NCBI GenBank assembly: GCA_028281325.1
Contig: JANQKC010000007.1
Location: forward strand, 1-60,692
Source: Alphaproteobacteria bacterium
GTDB taxonomy: Bacteria; Pseudomonadota; Alphaproteobacteria; UBA8366
Direction of reading: 5' to 3'
Length of the DNA: 60,692 bases
The translations under genes and the position numbers were made by a program. The stretch's first letter is position 1; each line of letters begins with the position of its first letter. The notes beneath the pieces were generated by a model that had not been told where the DNA came from, made no database searches, and saw only the letters and a list, made by a program, of their open reading frames with translations. Of this stretch, positions 45,141 through 54,450 are shown piece after piece.

Positions 45141-46670
45141 TCACCCGTCGCCCGGAACCATCGATCGCGCGTCCGTCAGGATTTCCTGCATGTCGCGGCC
45201 CGCATCGATCCGATACCAATCGCGAACCGGGTCGACCATGCTTCGCTGCCGTTCGCCGATCGCCGGTGTCGCATCGGAAACGTCGCCCGTCCGCGCCGCC
45301 AGCCGCCGGTCTTGCTCCGCCGCCGATATGTCCAGCCACAGCCCGCAAAAGGGAATGCCGGCACCGGCCGCAACGGCGGCGATGGCGTCACGCTCGTCCT
45401 CGCGGCCGAACACGGCGTCCGCGATCGTCACATATCCGGCGTCCAACGCCATCCTGCTGCAATCGCCGAGACGCCTGTAGACGGCGACGCTTTGGTCCCG
45501 GGTATAAGCGTCGGGCGGCAAGGTCTCGAACAGGTCGCGCCCCGCCAGCTGCTTGCGCAGAACATCCGACCGCAGCAGCACGGCCCCCGGCGGCCGGCCG
45601 AGCGGCGGCGCAAGCGCCGCGGCCAACGTGCTCTTGCCGCTTCCGGACAAGCCGCCGACCGCCACCAGATGCCGTGGCGACGGGTCGATCAATCGAAGCG
45701 CCAAGCGCAGATAGGACTGCGCATCCTCGACGAGGTCGGACGCGGCGCTGACATGCGCCCGTACGGCCGCACGGACCGACATGTATAAGGGCAGAAGCGT
45801 AAGCAACCGATAATCCCCGGTGCGCGCCAGATACCGGTTCAGCACCCGATTGGCCGCTATCCGCAGCCCGCGATGTTCCAGATCCATCAGCAGGAACGCG
45901 AGATCATACGCGACATCGATCGTCGCCAAGCGGTCGTCGAATTCCAGGCAATCGAACAGCGTCGGCACGCCGTCGATCAAACAGATATTCCGCAGATGCA
46001 GATCGCCGTGACAATGGCGCACAAAACCGTCCGCGGCGCGGCGCAACAACAGGTCGCGATGCGTTCCAATCAACGACGCGCACCGTTCATCCAGTGCTTC
46101 GACCTCGGCGGCGGAGAAAACAGCCGGGCTCCCCTGTCGCAGATTGGCGGTGTTGCCGCGAACCACATACAAAACTTCGGACGGCAGATCGACGTCCGGC
46201 GCAACCGCGGCGGACGCATGAAAGGTTGCGATTTCATCCGCAAGCGATTCCACAAGCGGCACGCTCAACGCCTCTTCCCCGGCGAGCCGGTCGAACAGAG
46301 TCGCCTGATCGAACCGTTTCATGATCACGACCCAATCGAGAATGCGACCCGCGCCGCCGATCGCCAACGCGCCGCAATCGTCCATGGTAACCGGCATGAC
46401 CGATTGATAGAGAGTCGGCGCCGTCCGACGGTTCAACCGCAACTCCGCTTCGCAAACGGCGCGCCGCTTCGCGACGGTGGAGAAATCCATATAGGGAAAC
46501 CGCACGGCGCGTTTGAGCTTGACCGCCCGGTCGCCGGCCAGGAAGACATAGGCGCCATGCGTGCGCACGGTCTCCACCGGGTCGCCGCCATGGCTCGCCG
46601 GGTCGGATAGAAAATCAATGACCGGTTGCTGATCCTCGACGATATCGCCCAAACGAAACTCCTGGTCCAT
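45141..46670 (-). CDS. Fusion of aminoglycoside-phosphotransferase-like kinase and P-loop ATPase
   Basis: A 509-residue two-domain protein. The N-terminal half is an APH-like kinase, with VKLKRAVRFPYMDFST (Lys for ATP) and the catalytic loop CHGDLHLRNICLIDGVPTLFDCLEFDD. The C-terminal half (about 330-509) is a P-loop kinase-like ATPase with Walker A GGLSGSGKST and a following DVLRKQL helix. Such fusions are common in proteobacteria; their substrate is unknown and resistance to aminoglycosides is not implied. I chose the ATG at 46670; an upstream in-frame ATG at 46709 is possible. Confidence 0.82.
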   Translation of the reverse strand: MDQEFRLGDIVEDQQPVIDFLSDPASHGGDPVETVRTHGAYVFLAGDRAVKLKRAVRFPYMDFSTVAKRRAVCEAELRLNRRTAPTLYQSVMPVTMDDCGALAIGGAGRILDWVVIMKRFDQATLFDRLAGEEALSVPLVESLADEIATFHASAAVAPDVDLPSEVLYVVRGNTANLRQGSPAVFSAAEVEALDERCASLIGTHRDLLLRRAADGFVRHCHGDLHLRNICLIDGVPTLFDCLEFDDRLATIDVAYDLAFLLMDLEHRGLRIAANRVLNRYLARTGDYRLLTLLPLYMSVRAAVRAHVSAASDLVEDAQSYLRLALRLIDPSPRHLVAVGGLSGSGKSTLAAALAPPLGRPPGAVLLRSDVLRKQLAGRDLFETLPPDAYTRDQSVAVYRRLGDCSRMALDAGYVTIADAVFGREDERDAIAAVAAGAGIPFCGLWLDISAAEQDRRLAARTGDVSDATPAIGERQRSMVDPVRDWYRIDAGRDMQEILTDARSMVPGDG

Positions 46671-46837
46671 GCCTTCGCCGCGCCGGCCAATCATGCAACC
46701 GACCGGCATTGAGACATATCAATGCCAGTCCGCCGCACCGGGCGCATATTACGTTTAATTACGGGTACCGACGCGCACAACGGCGCGCAAGGTGAAACGA
46801 AGGCCAAGGAGTAATCTTCCGCTGCACAAAATTCCAG

Positions 46838-46975
46838 CCCGGAGGAACGGTGTTCCGGGGGCTGAGGGTGTCTCCCTCAAAGCTGCGGAGTCGGTGCCGT
46901 AAATTCGATGAACACACCCCTCTATGTGTTCCAGCTATCCCCCAATGCCGCCGGATGTTGCCGGCGGCATTTTTT
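46838..46975 (+). ncRNA. Unassigned structured RNA candidate upstream of the aap operon
   Basis: This segment lies in a 584 bp gene-free stretch (46671-47254) and folds by eye into several stems: GGAAC/GTTCC (46844-46856), TGAGGG/CCCTCA (46863-46879) and GAACAC/GTGTTC (46910-46931). A possible closing helix is GGGGG/CCCCC (46857-46861 with 46939-46943). It ends in a perfect rho-independent terminator. No ORF with family features is seen. I compared it from memory with SRP RNA, tmRNA, RNase P RNA, 6S and common riboswitch cores and found no match. It may be a free small RNA or an attenuating leader. The rest of the gap, apart from a small hairpin at 47195-47229, shows nothing I can name. Confidence 0.45.
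46946..46975 (+). terminator. Rho-independent terminator
   Basis: A perfect 9-bp stem, TGCCGCCGG (46946-46954) with CCGGCGGCA (46961-46969), has a six-base loop and is followed by six T (46970-46975). It ends the structured region and lies 280 bp before aapJ, so it does not belong to an annotated protein gene. Confidence 0.85.
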
Positions 46976-47194
46976 ATCGGCCCATCCGGATTCGATAAAA
47001 CTATCGCCAAATTCCCAGGAACACTTTCCCAGAATCAAACGGCGGAAGCTGCACAATTGCCGGGCAAATTAGCAGGCAACGTGATTATTCTTTTCCCAAC
47101 AAGTAATTAAATGCCACGAATTCGAAACGATTCGCCTCATTCCGGCGGTCAATCATTGTGAGTCTCACGCAGCACGGCTAACATTCCCACCGAT

Positions 47195-47229
47195 GGAAGC
47201 CGTAGGCAAAGTTTTAGGGCGTGGCTTCC
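47195..47229 (+). promoter_or_regulatory. Hairpin in the likely aapJ leader
   Basis: GGAAGCC (47195-47201) and GGCTTCC (47223-47229) are perfect complements 26 bp before the aapJ start codon. It could be an operator or an mRNA hairpin just upstream of the ribosome site AGGGAGAG. Confidence 0.35.
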
Positions 47230-47254
47230 GCATATGTCTGACAGGGAGAGTTCT

Positions 47255-48286
47255 ATGAAGAACCTAAAATTGACGGCTGTTGCGGCGGCATTGGTGATCG
47301 CGCAGCAGACCGCTCCGGCGCTGGCCGCGGACGGCCCGACGCTGAAGACAGTCAAAGAACGGGGACAACTGATCTGCGGCGTGCATCAAGGCCGCTACGG
47401 ATTCGCCGTTGCGGACAGCAAGGGCAAATGGGTCGGTCTCGACGTCGACTTCTGCCGCGCGGTCGCCGCGGCGGTGCTCGGCGATTCCGAGAAAGTGAAG
47501 TACATTCCGCTCGGCAGCGTCCAACGCTTCCCGGCACTGCAGTCCGGCGAAGTGGACATGCTGTCCCGCACGACAACGGTGACGCTGACCCGTGACGCCG
47601 CGCTCGGTTTCAACTTCGGCCCGCCGACCTTCTACACGGGCACCGGATTCATGGTGCGGAAGGACATCAAGGTCACCAAGGTCGACGAACTCGACGGCGC
47701 CAGCGTTTGCGTCTTCCCGGGCAGCACCACCGAGAAGAATGTGTCGGGCCTGTTCAAGTCGAAGAACATGAAATTCACGCCGGTTGTCATCGAGAACTCG
47801 AAAGAGTTGGTCGGCGCGTATATGTCCGGCCGGTGCGACGTGCTGGCGATGGACCAGGCCGGGTTGCCGGGTCACCAACAGTATGACGCGAAGGATCCGA
47901 ACGAGCATGTCATCCTGGACGGCGTGTTCTCGAAGGAACCGCTTGCCATCGGCGTGCGCCATGGCGACGACCAGTGGTACGACATCATCAAGTATGTCAC
48001 CTACGCGACCTTCAACGCGGAAGAGCTGGGGCTTCATCAGGCCACCGTGGACAAGATGAAGAATTCGAACAACCCGAACGTCCAGCGCCTGCTCGGCAAG
48101 TCCGGCGATCTTGGCAAGAAGCTCGGCCTCGATGCCGAATGGTCCTATCGGATCATCAAACAAGTCGGCAGCTACAAGGATATCTACGACCGGAACTTCG
48201 GCGAGAAATCGCCGCTGAAGCTGCCGCGTGGTCTCAACGCGCAGTGGAATGACGGTGGAATCCTTTACGGCTTCCCGATGAAGTAA
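47255..48286 (+). CDS. aapJ: General L-amino-acid ABC transporter, periplasmic binding protein
   Basis: A 343-residue AapJ-type binding protein of family 3. The signal peptide ends APALAA near residue 24. The mature protein opens DGPTLKTVKERGQLICGVHQGRYGFAVADSKGKWVGLDVDFCRAVAAA and has GSVQRFPALQSGEVDMLSRTTTVT, the amino-acid-binding core. It captures a broad range of L-amino acids in the periplasm. AGGGAGAG precedes the ATG. It is the first gene of aapJQMP. A strong hairpin after its stop is expected to keep its mRNA more abundant than the membrane subunits. Confidence 0.94.
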   Translation: MKNLKLTAVAAALVIAQQTAPALAADGPTLKTVKERGQLICGVHQGRYGFAVADSKGKWVGLDVDFCRAVAAAVLGDSEKVKYIPLGSVQRFPALQSGEVDMLSRTTTVTLTRDAALGFNFGPPTFYTGTGFMVRKDIKVTKVDELDGASVCVFPGSTTEKNVSGLFKSKNMKFTPVVIENSKELVGAYMSGRCDVLAMDQAGLPGHQQYDAKDPNEHVILDGVFSKEPLAIGVRHGDDQWYDIIKYVTYATFNAEELGLHQATVDKMKNSNNPNVQRLLGKSGDLGKKLGLDAEWSYRIIKQVGSYKDIYDRNFGEKSPLKLPRGLNAQWNDGGILYGFPMK

Positions 48287-48298
48287 GCTCCAATTGAC

Positions 48299-48334
48299 CC
48301 GCCGCCACCGGCCTTTCGGTGGCGGCGGTTTCAG
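48299..48334 (+). terminator. Intercistronic hairpin after aapJ
   Basis: A perfect 12-bp stem, CCGCCGCCACCG (48299-48310) with CGGTGGCGGCGG (48317-48328), has a six-base loop and is followed by TTTCAGTTT. It is placed between the binding-protein gene and the first permease gene, the usual position of a partial terminator or mRNA stabiliser. Confidence 0.75.
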
Positions 48335-48406
48335 TTTACGGCGGACGGTTCGGCCGGCCGCGGCGTTCCGGCGCAACCGGAGCCATATTATTGGAGTGCG
48401 AGGGCC

Positions 48407-49585
48407 ATGGCGGACATTCAAGCGCCACGCAAAAGCAATACATCGATCCTGAACAGCATCGCCTTTCGCGGGGTCGCCTATCAGGTGCTCCTGGCGGCCG
48501 GCGTCGCCTTTATCGGCTATTACCTCTACGTCAACGTCAACGCGAATCTGGAACGGCAAGGCATCGCGACCGGCTTCGATTTCCTAAGCGAGGACGCGGG
48601 ATTCGACATCGGCGAATCGGTCATCCCGTTCGACTCCAGCCAAAGTTACGGGCGGGTCCTGGTCGCCGGCATCCTGAATACGCTGCACGTCGCCATCGTC
48701 GGGGTCTTCCTGGCCACGATCGTCGGCGTGTTGATGGGCATCGCCCGCGTCTCCCGAAACTGGTTGGTCTCCAAACTCGCCTCCGGATACGTGGAAGTCT
48801 GCCGGAACGTGCCGGTCGTGCTGCATGTCATTTTCTGGGCATCGGTCATTCGCAATCTGCCCTCGCCGAGACAGGCCATTACACCCTTCGACGGCATCTT
48901 CATCACCAACCGCGGCATCATCTATCCCATCCCAGAAGCGCACGGCATCTATCCCTGGCTCGGCGTGGCCTTGGTCGTGGGCATCATCGGCGCCTTCGTC
49001 CTAGGACGCCGCGCCCAGAAGCGCCGCGAGGAAACCGGGCAGTTCATCCCGACTTTCTGGCCGGGCCTGGGGCTGATCCTCGGCTTGCCGACGGTTGTCT
49101 GGCTGGCGGCCGGCGCGCCACTCGTCTGGGACGTGCCCGCGCTGCGCGGCTTCAACTATCAGGGCGGCGCATCGCTCACGCCCGAGTTCGTCGCGCTGCT
49201 GATCGGCATCACCGTCTATACCGGCGCCTTCATCGCCGAAATCGTCCGCGCCGGCATCCAGTCCGTGCAGCATGGACAGGTCGAAGCCGCACGGTCGCTG
49301 GGGCTTCGCCCGGGACTCGTCATGCGGCTTGTCATCCTGCCGCAGGCGTTGCGGGTGATCGTGCCGCCCACCACAAGCCAATACCTGAGCCTGACCAAGA
49401 ACAGCTCGCTGGGCGTGTTGATCGGGTATCCCGACCTCGTCAACGTCGGCAACACCACACTCAACCAGACCGGTCAGGCCGTCGAGGCGATCGCGATCAT
49501 GATGCTTGTCTATCTGCTGATCAGCCTGACGATCTCGGTATTCATGAACACCTATAATCGCCTTGTCGCGATCCAAGAACGCTAG
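48407..49585 (+). CDS. aapQ: General L-amino-acid ABC transporter, permease AapQ
   Basis: A 392-residue inner-membrane permease of the HisM type with the long N-terminal part typical of AapQ. The export signature EVCRNVPVVLHVIFW and the EAA loop EAARSLGLRPGLVMRLVILPQALRVIVPP, which contacts the ATPase, are clear. FTGAF-like text (YTGAFIAEIVRAGIQSV) precedes the EAA loop. It lies 15 bp upstream of aapM. Confidence 0.94.
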   Translation: MADIQAPRKSNTSILNSIAFRGVAYQVLLAAGVAFIGYYLYVNVNANLERQGIATGFDFLSEDAGFDIGESVIPFDSSQSYGRVLVAGILNTLHVAIVGVFLATIVGVLMGIARVSRNWLVSKLASGYVEVCRNVPVVLHVIFWASVIRNLPSPRQAITPFDGIFITNRGIIYPIPEAHGIYPWLGVALVVGIIGAFVLGRRAQKRREETGQFIPTFWPGLGLILGLPTVVWLAAGAPLVWDVPALRGFNYQGGASLTPEFVALLIGITVYTGAFIAEIVRAGIQSVQHGQVEAARSLGLRPGLVMRLVILPQALRVIVPPTTSQYLSLTKNSSLGVLIGYPDLVNVGNTTLNQTGQAVEAIAIMMLVYLLISLTISVFMNTYNRLVAIQER

Positions 49586-49599
49586 GGGGAGGACGGATC

Positions 49600-50739
49600 A
49601 TGGTCGATAGCGCCGCCCCCTTGCCGGGCCAAAAACCCGCCGCCGAGCCCGCGGCGACCAAGACAACCACGCCGCCGCCGGTGGAGAAGATCGGCGTCCT
49701 GCGGTGGCTCAAGGAAAACCTGTTCAGCAGCCCGTTCAACACGGTGCTGACGATCATCACGCTTTTCCTGCTCGCCGACTGGATTCCGAGTTTCTTCCAA
49801 TGGGGTGTCATCGACGCCGTCTGGTATACGACCGATCACAACGTGTGCCGGGCGGCCGACGGCGCCTGCTGGGCCGTGGTGGCGGAAAAGCACCGCCCCA
49901 TGCTGTTCGGCGTCTATCCCTACGAAGAGCACTGGCGGCTGGTCGTCGCGCTGATCGTCTACATGATCACGATCATCCTGACGCTGACGCCACGATTCTG
50001 GAATCTGAAGATTCTGGTTCCGCTGTGGATCGTCGGCGGCGGCACCGTGGCGCTGATGCTGTGGGGCGGCCTGTTCGGCCTGACCTATGTCGATTCGAGC
50101 CAGTGGGGCGGTCTGCCGCTGACCATGGTGCTGTTCACCGGCACGGTGGTGATCGGCTTTCCCATATCCATTCTGTTCGCGCTCGGCCGGCGATCACACC
50201 TGCCGGCGATCAAGGCGATCTGCGTTACCTTGATCGAGAGCATGCGCGGTGTCCCCCTGATCACCATCCTGTTCGTGGCGGTCAACGTCTTCCCGCTGTT
50301 CCTGCCGGAAGGCATGGAAATCGACAAGCTGTTCCGCGTGATCGTGGGCATGGCGATCTTCTTCGCCTGTTACCAGGCGGAAGTCATCCGTGGCGGGCTG
50401 CAAGCGATCCCACGCGGCCAGTACGAAGCCGCCGAGGCGCTCGGCCTCGGCTATTGGCAGCACACGGTCAAGATCATCATGCCGCAGGCGTTGCGCATCT
50501 GCCTACCGGGCATCGTCAACCACATCATCGCGGCGCTCAAGAACACGTCCTTCGTTCTCATCATCGGGCTGTTCGACATCCTGACGGCAACCACGGCGGT
50601 CATGCAGGACCCGCTATGGCGCCGCTTCTTCGTCGAAGCCTATCTGTTCGTCGCGGTGGTTTACTTCATCTTCTGTTACGCGCTTTCGAAATACAGCCAG
50701 AAAGTCGAAGGATGGCTGAGCGAAGGCCGCCGGTTCTGA
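49600..50739 (+). CDS. aapM: General L-amino-acid ABC transporter, permease AapM
   Basis: A 379-residue permease, partner of AapQ. The N-terminus is a cytoplasmic Ala/Pro/Lys-rich stretch, followed by several helices. [25 protein letters not shown] and the EAA loop [32 protein letters not shown] are the family landmarks. It ends 16 bp before aapP. Neighbour order and lengths match known aapJQMP operons of rhizobia and other alphaproteobacteria. Confidence 0.94.
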   Translation: MVDSAAPLPGQKPAAEPAATKTTTPPPVEKIGVLRWLKENLFSSPFNTVLTIITLFLLADWIPSFFQWGVIDAVWYTTDHNVCRAADGACWAVVAEKHRPMLFGVYPYEEHWRLVVALIVYMITIILTLTPRFWNLKILVPLWIVGGGTVALMLWGGLFGLTYVDSSQWGGLPLTMVLFTGTVVIGFPISILFALGRRSHLPAIKAICVTLIESMRGVPLITILFVAVNVFPLFLPEGMEIDKLFRVIVGMAIFFACYQAEVIRGGLQAIPRGQYEAAEALGLGYWQHTVKIIMPQALRICLPGIVNHIIAALKNTSFVLIIGLFDILTATTAVMQDPLWRRFFVEAYLFVAVVYFIFCYALSKYSQKVEGWLSEGRRF

Positions 50740-50755
50740 TTGGGAGAGTAAAGCA

Positions 50756-51526
50756 ATGAGTGAAACCGTCCTGGCGAACACGGCCGCCGTCGAGCCGGTC
50801 ATCCAACTCACCGACGTGAACAAATGGTATGGCGATTTTCAGGCCTTACGGGACATCAACCTGAACGTCGACCGCGGCGAGCGCGTCGTGGTCTGCGGTC
50901 CGTCGGGGTCCGGCAAGTCGACCATGATCCGGTGCATCAACCGCCTCGAAGAACACCAGCGCGGGACCATCGTCGTCGACGGGATCGAATTGACCGACAA
51001 CCTCAAGAACATCGAGGCGATCCGCAGCGAAGTCGGCATGGTGTTCCAGTCCTTCAACTTGTTCCCGCATCTTCGGGTGATCGACAACCTGACGCTGGCG
51101 CCCATGTGGGTGCGAAAGATGCCGAAAAAGGACGCCGAGCAACTGGCGATGCAGTATCTCGAGCGTGTCCAAATTCCCGAACAGGCCTACAAGTACCCCG
51201 GCCAACTCTCGGGCGGGCAGCAGCAACGCGTCGCCATCGCGCGGGCGCTCTGCATGCAGCCGAAGATCATGCTGTTCGACGAGCCCACATCGGCCCTCGA
51301 CCCCGAGATGATCAAGGAAGTGCTCGACGTCATGGTCGAATTGGCGGAAAGCGGGATGACGATGATCGTCGTGACCCACGAGATGGGCTTCGCCAAGACG
51401 GTCGCCGACAAGATGGTCTTCATGGATGACGCCGAAATCGTCGAAGTCGCCACGCCGGAAGTCTTTTTCGAGAACCCCGAGAACGACCGGACCAAGCTTT
51501 TCCTGAGCCAAATTCTGACTCACTGA
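50756..51526 (+). CDS. aapP: General L-amino-acid ABC transporter, ATPase AapP
   Basis: A 256-residue polar-amino-acid-type ABC ATPase. It has Walker [10 protein letters not shown] (about 54-62), the Q-loop [12 protein letters not shown], the signature [15 protein letters not shown], Walker [14 protein letters not shown] and the H-loop VVTHEMGF. It powers the AapQM permease and is the last gene of the operon. Its transcript probably runs about 180 nt past the stop to the terminator at 51686. Confidence 0.95.
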   Translation: MSETVLANTAAVEPVIQLTDVNKWYGDFQALRDINLNVDRGERVVVCGPSGSGKSTMIRCINRLEEHQRGTIVVDGIELTDNLKNIEAIRSEVGMVFQSFNLFPHLRVIDNLTLAPMWVRKMPKKDAEQLAMQYLERVQIPEQAYKYPGQLSGGQQQRVAIARALCMQPKIMLFDEPTSALDPEMIKEVLDVMVELAESGMTMIVVTHEMGFAKTVADKMVFMDDAEIVEVATPEVFFENPENDRTKLFLSQILTH

Positions 51527-51848
51527 CCCGGTAGAAATCGGATAGAAAATTGTAATTAAAGATTTTTTCCGAACGGCCGCAGCGATTCCGGAAAACTCGC
51601 GTCCCGTGACGGCGATCACAGACCTTTTGCGTAAAATTATCTAAATTGTTTCTTATCGTAATTAATCCGCGATGCACTCAGCCTTGGCCGCGCCACAGCG
51701 CGGCCTTTTTTTTGCCCTATTCCCCACCTAAATTAACCATAGATACCAAGGAGTTCCGGATCCACATCCGGGAGAATTAATGAAGGATTAACCCGTGTCG
51801 ACGACACTTACCGGCGATATTTCTTCCTGGCGCGACGAGAGGCACCTG
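51527..51848. other. AT-rich gene-free stretch after aapP
   Basis: These 322 bp hold no ORF with family features. The part at 51540-51670 is AT-rich (runs such as AATTGTAATTAAAG) and is followed by a perfect terminator at 51686-51713. A small RNA made from the aap 3' region is possible, but I could not define a promoter. The remainder up to 51848 leads into a small membrane-protein gene. Confidence 0.5.
51686..51713 (+). terminator. Rho-independent terminator of the aap operon
   Basis: A perfect 8-bp stem GGCCGCGC/GCGCGGCC (51686-51693 and 51698-51705) with loop CACA is followed by eight T. It is 160 bp past the aapP stop. Confidence 0.88.
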
Positions 51849-51995
51849 ATGAAATTACGCCTGGTCACCGCGGACGCTCCCGCGGAATTCTATTCGGAAC
51901 CGAACAAAGGCCCCGCGACCGGCGTCATCGTCGGCGTGTTCTGCGGCAGCATGTTCTGGCTCGGCCTCGCGCTAGGTTGGATTTTCTGGAGCTGA
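51849..51995 (+). CDS. Small single-helix membrane protein, hypothetical
   Basis: A 48-residue protein starting MKLRLVTADAPAEFY. It has a hydrophilic N-terminal half (SEPNKGPATG) and one strongly hydrophobic C-terminal segment (VIVGVFCGSMFWLGLALGW). GAGAGG lies just upstream of the ATG. A longer form from a GTG at 51795 is possible but lacks a ribosome site. I do not recognise the family; the clean helix and ribosome site make it a credible gene. It is probably an inner-membrane microprotein. Confidence 0.55.
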   Translation: MKLRLVTADAPAEFYSEPNKGPATGVIVGVFCGSMFWLGLALGWIFWS

Positions 51996-52212
51996 ATACG
52001 CGACCGCGCGCGCTCTTCCTTCCCCAACTCATTCCTGATACATCCAGCCTTTCACGCGCGATCCGTTCGAACGGGCGCCGACGGCTGCATAACGGCCGGA
52101 AGCCGACTTTCCCGTAGTCTTGGCGCCATCGCCGCAGTACCCTGCCGCTCCCATCGAGGACAAGACGCCCCACCAGCAACGCGGCGGCGGCCCCTCACTC
52201 AGCGGAACGGGT

Positions 52213-53418
52213 ATGGACGCAGCCGACAAGACGGCCGGGAAAGTGAACGTACGGCCCATCGTATTGCTCAGCATGGCGGGCTTTTGCGCCATGGCGGCAC
52301 AGCGCGCCTCCGAACCGATGCTGCCGGAAATCGCGCATGAATTCGGGACAACGGTCGGCGTCGCCGCCGTCATCGCCACCACCTTCGCGCTTGCCTATGG
52401 CGTCTGCCAGATTTTCTCCGGCCCTTTCGGCGACCGTTACGGCAAGTTTCTGACGATCACCATTGCGCTGGGCACGACGACGGTGATCGTCACGGCGACC
52501 GCCTGGGCCGATTCGCTGTCGACGCTCGCCTGGCTCCGCCTCGCGACCGGCGCGGCAACGGGGGCGGTCATTCCGCTCTCGCTGGCGTATATCGGCGACA
52601 TCGTGCCCTACGAGCAGCGTCAGCAGGTGCTCGCCCGCTACATCACGGGCTCGCTGCTCGGCGTCATGTTCGGCCAGGCGGCGGGCGGCCTGCTCATCGA
52701 CTTGGCGGGATGGCGGTCGGTCTTCCTGTTGATGGGGGTCCTTTACGCGGTCATGACGGTGCTGTGCATCTTCGAACTCCGCTCGGGCCGGGTCGACCGG
52801 CGCACCGGCACCTTGCCGATCCGGGCCAAGAACGTGTTGGCGCAATACGCCGCGATCGTCGCCCGACCCCATCCGCGCGTGGTCCTGCTGTCGGTCTATC
52901 TCGAAGGGTTCTTCCTGTATGGCGGCGTCGCCTATCTCGGCGCGTTCCTGCGCCACAAGTTCGCCATCGACTACGTCACCATCGGACTGCTGTTGTCCGG
53001 CTTCGGCATCGGTGGCTTGACCTACATTCTGGCGTCGCGGCCGATCATCCGCACCCTGGGCGAACGCGGCATGGTCAGCCTGGGCGGTCTCTGCGCGTTG
53101 GCCGGGTATCTCATGGTTATCCTGCTGCCCGACTGGCATTTCGTAGCGCTGGGCAATTTTCTATTGGGGTTCGGATTCTCGATGCTGCACAACACATTGC
53201 AGACGAACGCCACGCAGATGGCGCCCGACAGCCGCGGCTCGGCCGTATCGCTGTTCGCCTTCTCGCTCTTCTTGGGTCAGGCGTCCGGCGTGGCCGTCTT
53301 GGGACCGGTGGTCGACGGGATCGGCTATACGCCCGCGTTCATCGCCTGCGGTGTCGGCATGCTGTGCCTCGGCCTGTGGTTCGGCCATCGCTTGAAAGTC
53401 CGGCCAAAAGAGGCGTAG
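52213..53418 (+). CDS. MFS transporter
   Basis: A 401-residue major facilitator protein with about 12 helices. Landmarks are EPMLPEIAHEFGTTVGVAAVIATTFALAYGVCQIFSGPFGDRYGKFLTI, where GDRYGK is the loop between helices 2 and 3, AYIGDIVPYEQRQQVLARYITGSLLGVMFGQAAGGLL, and LNTLQTNATQMAPDSRGSAVSLFAFSLFLGQ-like text in helix 10-11. Its layout resembles drug or metabolite exporters; the substrate is unknown. The ATG at 52213 is chosen over a long upstream extension (from 52120) without family similarity. Confidence 0.85.
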   Translation: MDAADKTAGKVNVRPIVLLSMAGFCAMAAQRASEPMLPEIAHEFGTTVGVAAVIATTFALAYGVCQIFSGPFGDRYGKFLTITIALGTTTVIVTATAWADSLSTLAWLRLATGAATGAVIPLSLAYIGDIVPYEQRQQVLARYITGSLLGVMFGQAAGGLLIDLAGWRSVFLLMGVLYAVMTVLCIFELRSGRVDRRTGTLPIRAKNVLAQYAAIVARPHPRVVLLSVYLEGFFLYGGVAYLGAFLRHKFAIDYVTIGLLLSGFGIGGLTYILASRPIIRTLGERGMVSLGGLCALAGYLMVILLPDWHFVALGNFLLGFGFSMLHNTLQTNATQMAPDSRGSAVSLFAFSLFLGQASGVAVLGPVVDGIGYTPAFIACGVGMLCLGLWFGHRLKVRPKEA

Positions 53419-53433
53419 CGACGACGCGGCGGC

Positions 53434-54450
53434 TCAGCGCAGATGGCAGGCCACCAGATGCCCAGGCCGGATTTCCTTCAGCTCGGGTTCCTCGATACGG
53501 CAGCGCTCTTCCGCATACGGGCAACGGGTGTGGAAATGGCACCCGGGCGGCGGCTTGATCGGGCTCGGCACGTCCCCTTCGAGCACCCGCTTCTCGCGCC
53601 GCACCGCCGGGTTCGGAATCGGCACCGCCGACAACAACGCCTCGGTATAGGGATGCTGCGGGTCCGTGAACAATGTCTTCTTGTCGGTGTATTCGACGAT
53701 CCGCCCGAGATACATCACCGCGATACGGTGGCTGATATGCTCGACCACGGCAAGATCGTGGGCGATGAACAGGTAGGACAACCGGTATTCGTCCTGCAGG
53801 TCCATCAGCAGGTTAATGACCTGCGCCTGGATCGACACGTCGAGCGCCGAGACCGGCTCGTCACCGATAATGACCTTCGGGTTCAGCGCCAAGGCGCGGG
53901 CGATGCCGATCCGCTGGCGTTGTCCGCCGGAGAACTCATGCGGGAAGCTTTCCATCTGGGATTTCCGCAGCCCGACCCGGTCGAAAATCGCCGCGACCCG
54001 TTCGTCTTTTTCCTTGCCGGTCGCAAGACCGTGTATTTCCAACGCCTCGCCGACAATGCGACCGGCCGGCATCCGCGGATTGAGCGAGGAATAGGGATCC
54101 TGGAAAATGATCTGCATCTGGCGGCGGATCGGCCGCATCTTGTCCTTGTCCAGGTCGGTGATGTCCTGGCCTTCGAGCTTGATCCGGCCCGCGGTCGGCT
54201 CCAGCAAGCGTAGGACCGTGCGCCCGACCGTCGACTTTCCGCACCCGCTTTCCCCGACCAGGCCGAGCGTCTCGCCCTGATTGATAGAAAAACTGACGCC
54301 GTCGACGGCGTAGACATGGCCGACCGTGCGGGAAATGACGCCCTTCTTGATCGGGAAATGCTTCTTCAGCCCGTCGACCTCCAGCACCGGCGCGTCGTTG
54401 CTGCGCGGTTGGGTCTTCGGCTTCTCTTGTATTTCGGTCACATCAGCCAT
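53434..54450 (-). CDS. Dpp/Opp-type ABC transporter, ATPase F subunit
   Basis: A 338-residue ATPase of the OppF/DppF type. It has Walker [32 protein letters not shown], the signature [17 protein letters not shown], Walker [19 protein letters not shown], and the C-terminal oligopeptide domain with the cysteine motif [14 protein letters not shown], which can hold an iron-sulfur cluster. GGAGG precedes the ATG. Its first 8 bp overlap the end of the D-subunit gene. It is the last gene of the minus-strand operon. Confidence 0.92.
   Translation of the reverse strand: MADVTEIQEKPKTQPRSNDAPVLEVDGLKKHFPIKKGVISRTVGHVYAVDGVSFSINQGETLGLVGESGCGKSTVGRTVLRLLEPTAGRIKLEGQDITDLDKDKMRPIRRQMQIIFQDPYSSLNPRMPAGRIVGEALEIHGLATGKEKDERVAAIFDRVGLRKSQMESFPHEFSGGQRQRIGIARALALNPKVIIGDEPVSALDVSIQAQVINLLMDLQDEYRLSYLFIAHDLAVVEHISHRIAVMYLGRIVEYTDKKTLFTDPQHPYTEALLSAVPIPNPAVRREKRVLEGDVPSPIKPPPGCHFHTRCPYAEERCRIEEPELKEIRPGHLVACHLR

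Noticed and set aside
45141..46670. Aminoglycoside resistance gene
   Set aside because: The APH-like fold is fused to a P-loop domain common in proteobacterial housekeeping proteins of unknown role. There is no resistance context or mobile element.
47210..47240. Sigma-54 promoter before aapJ
   Set aside because: TGGC is present at 47222, but no TTGC-type -12 element follows at the required spacing.
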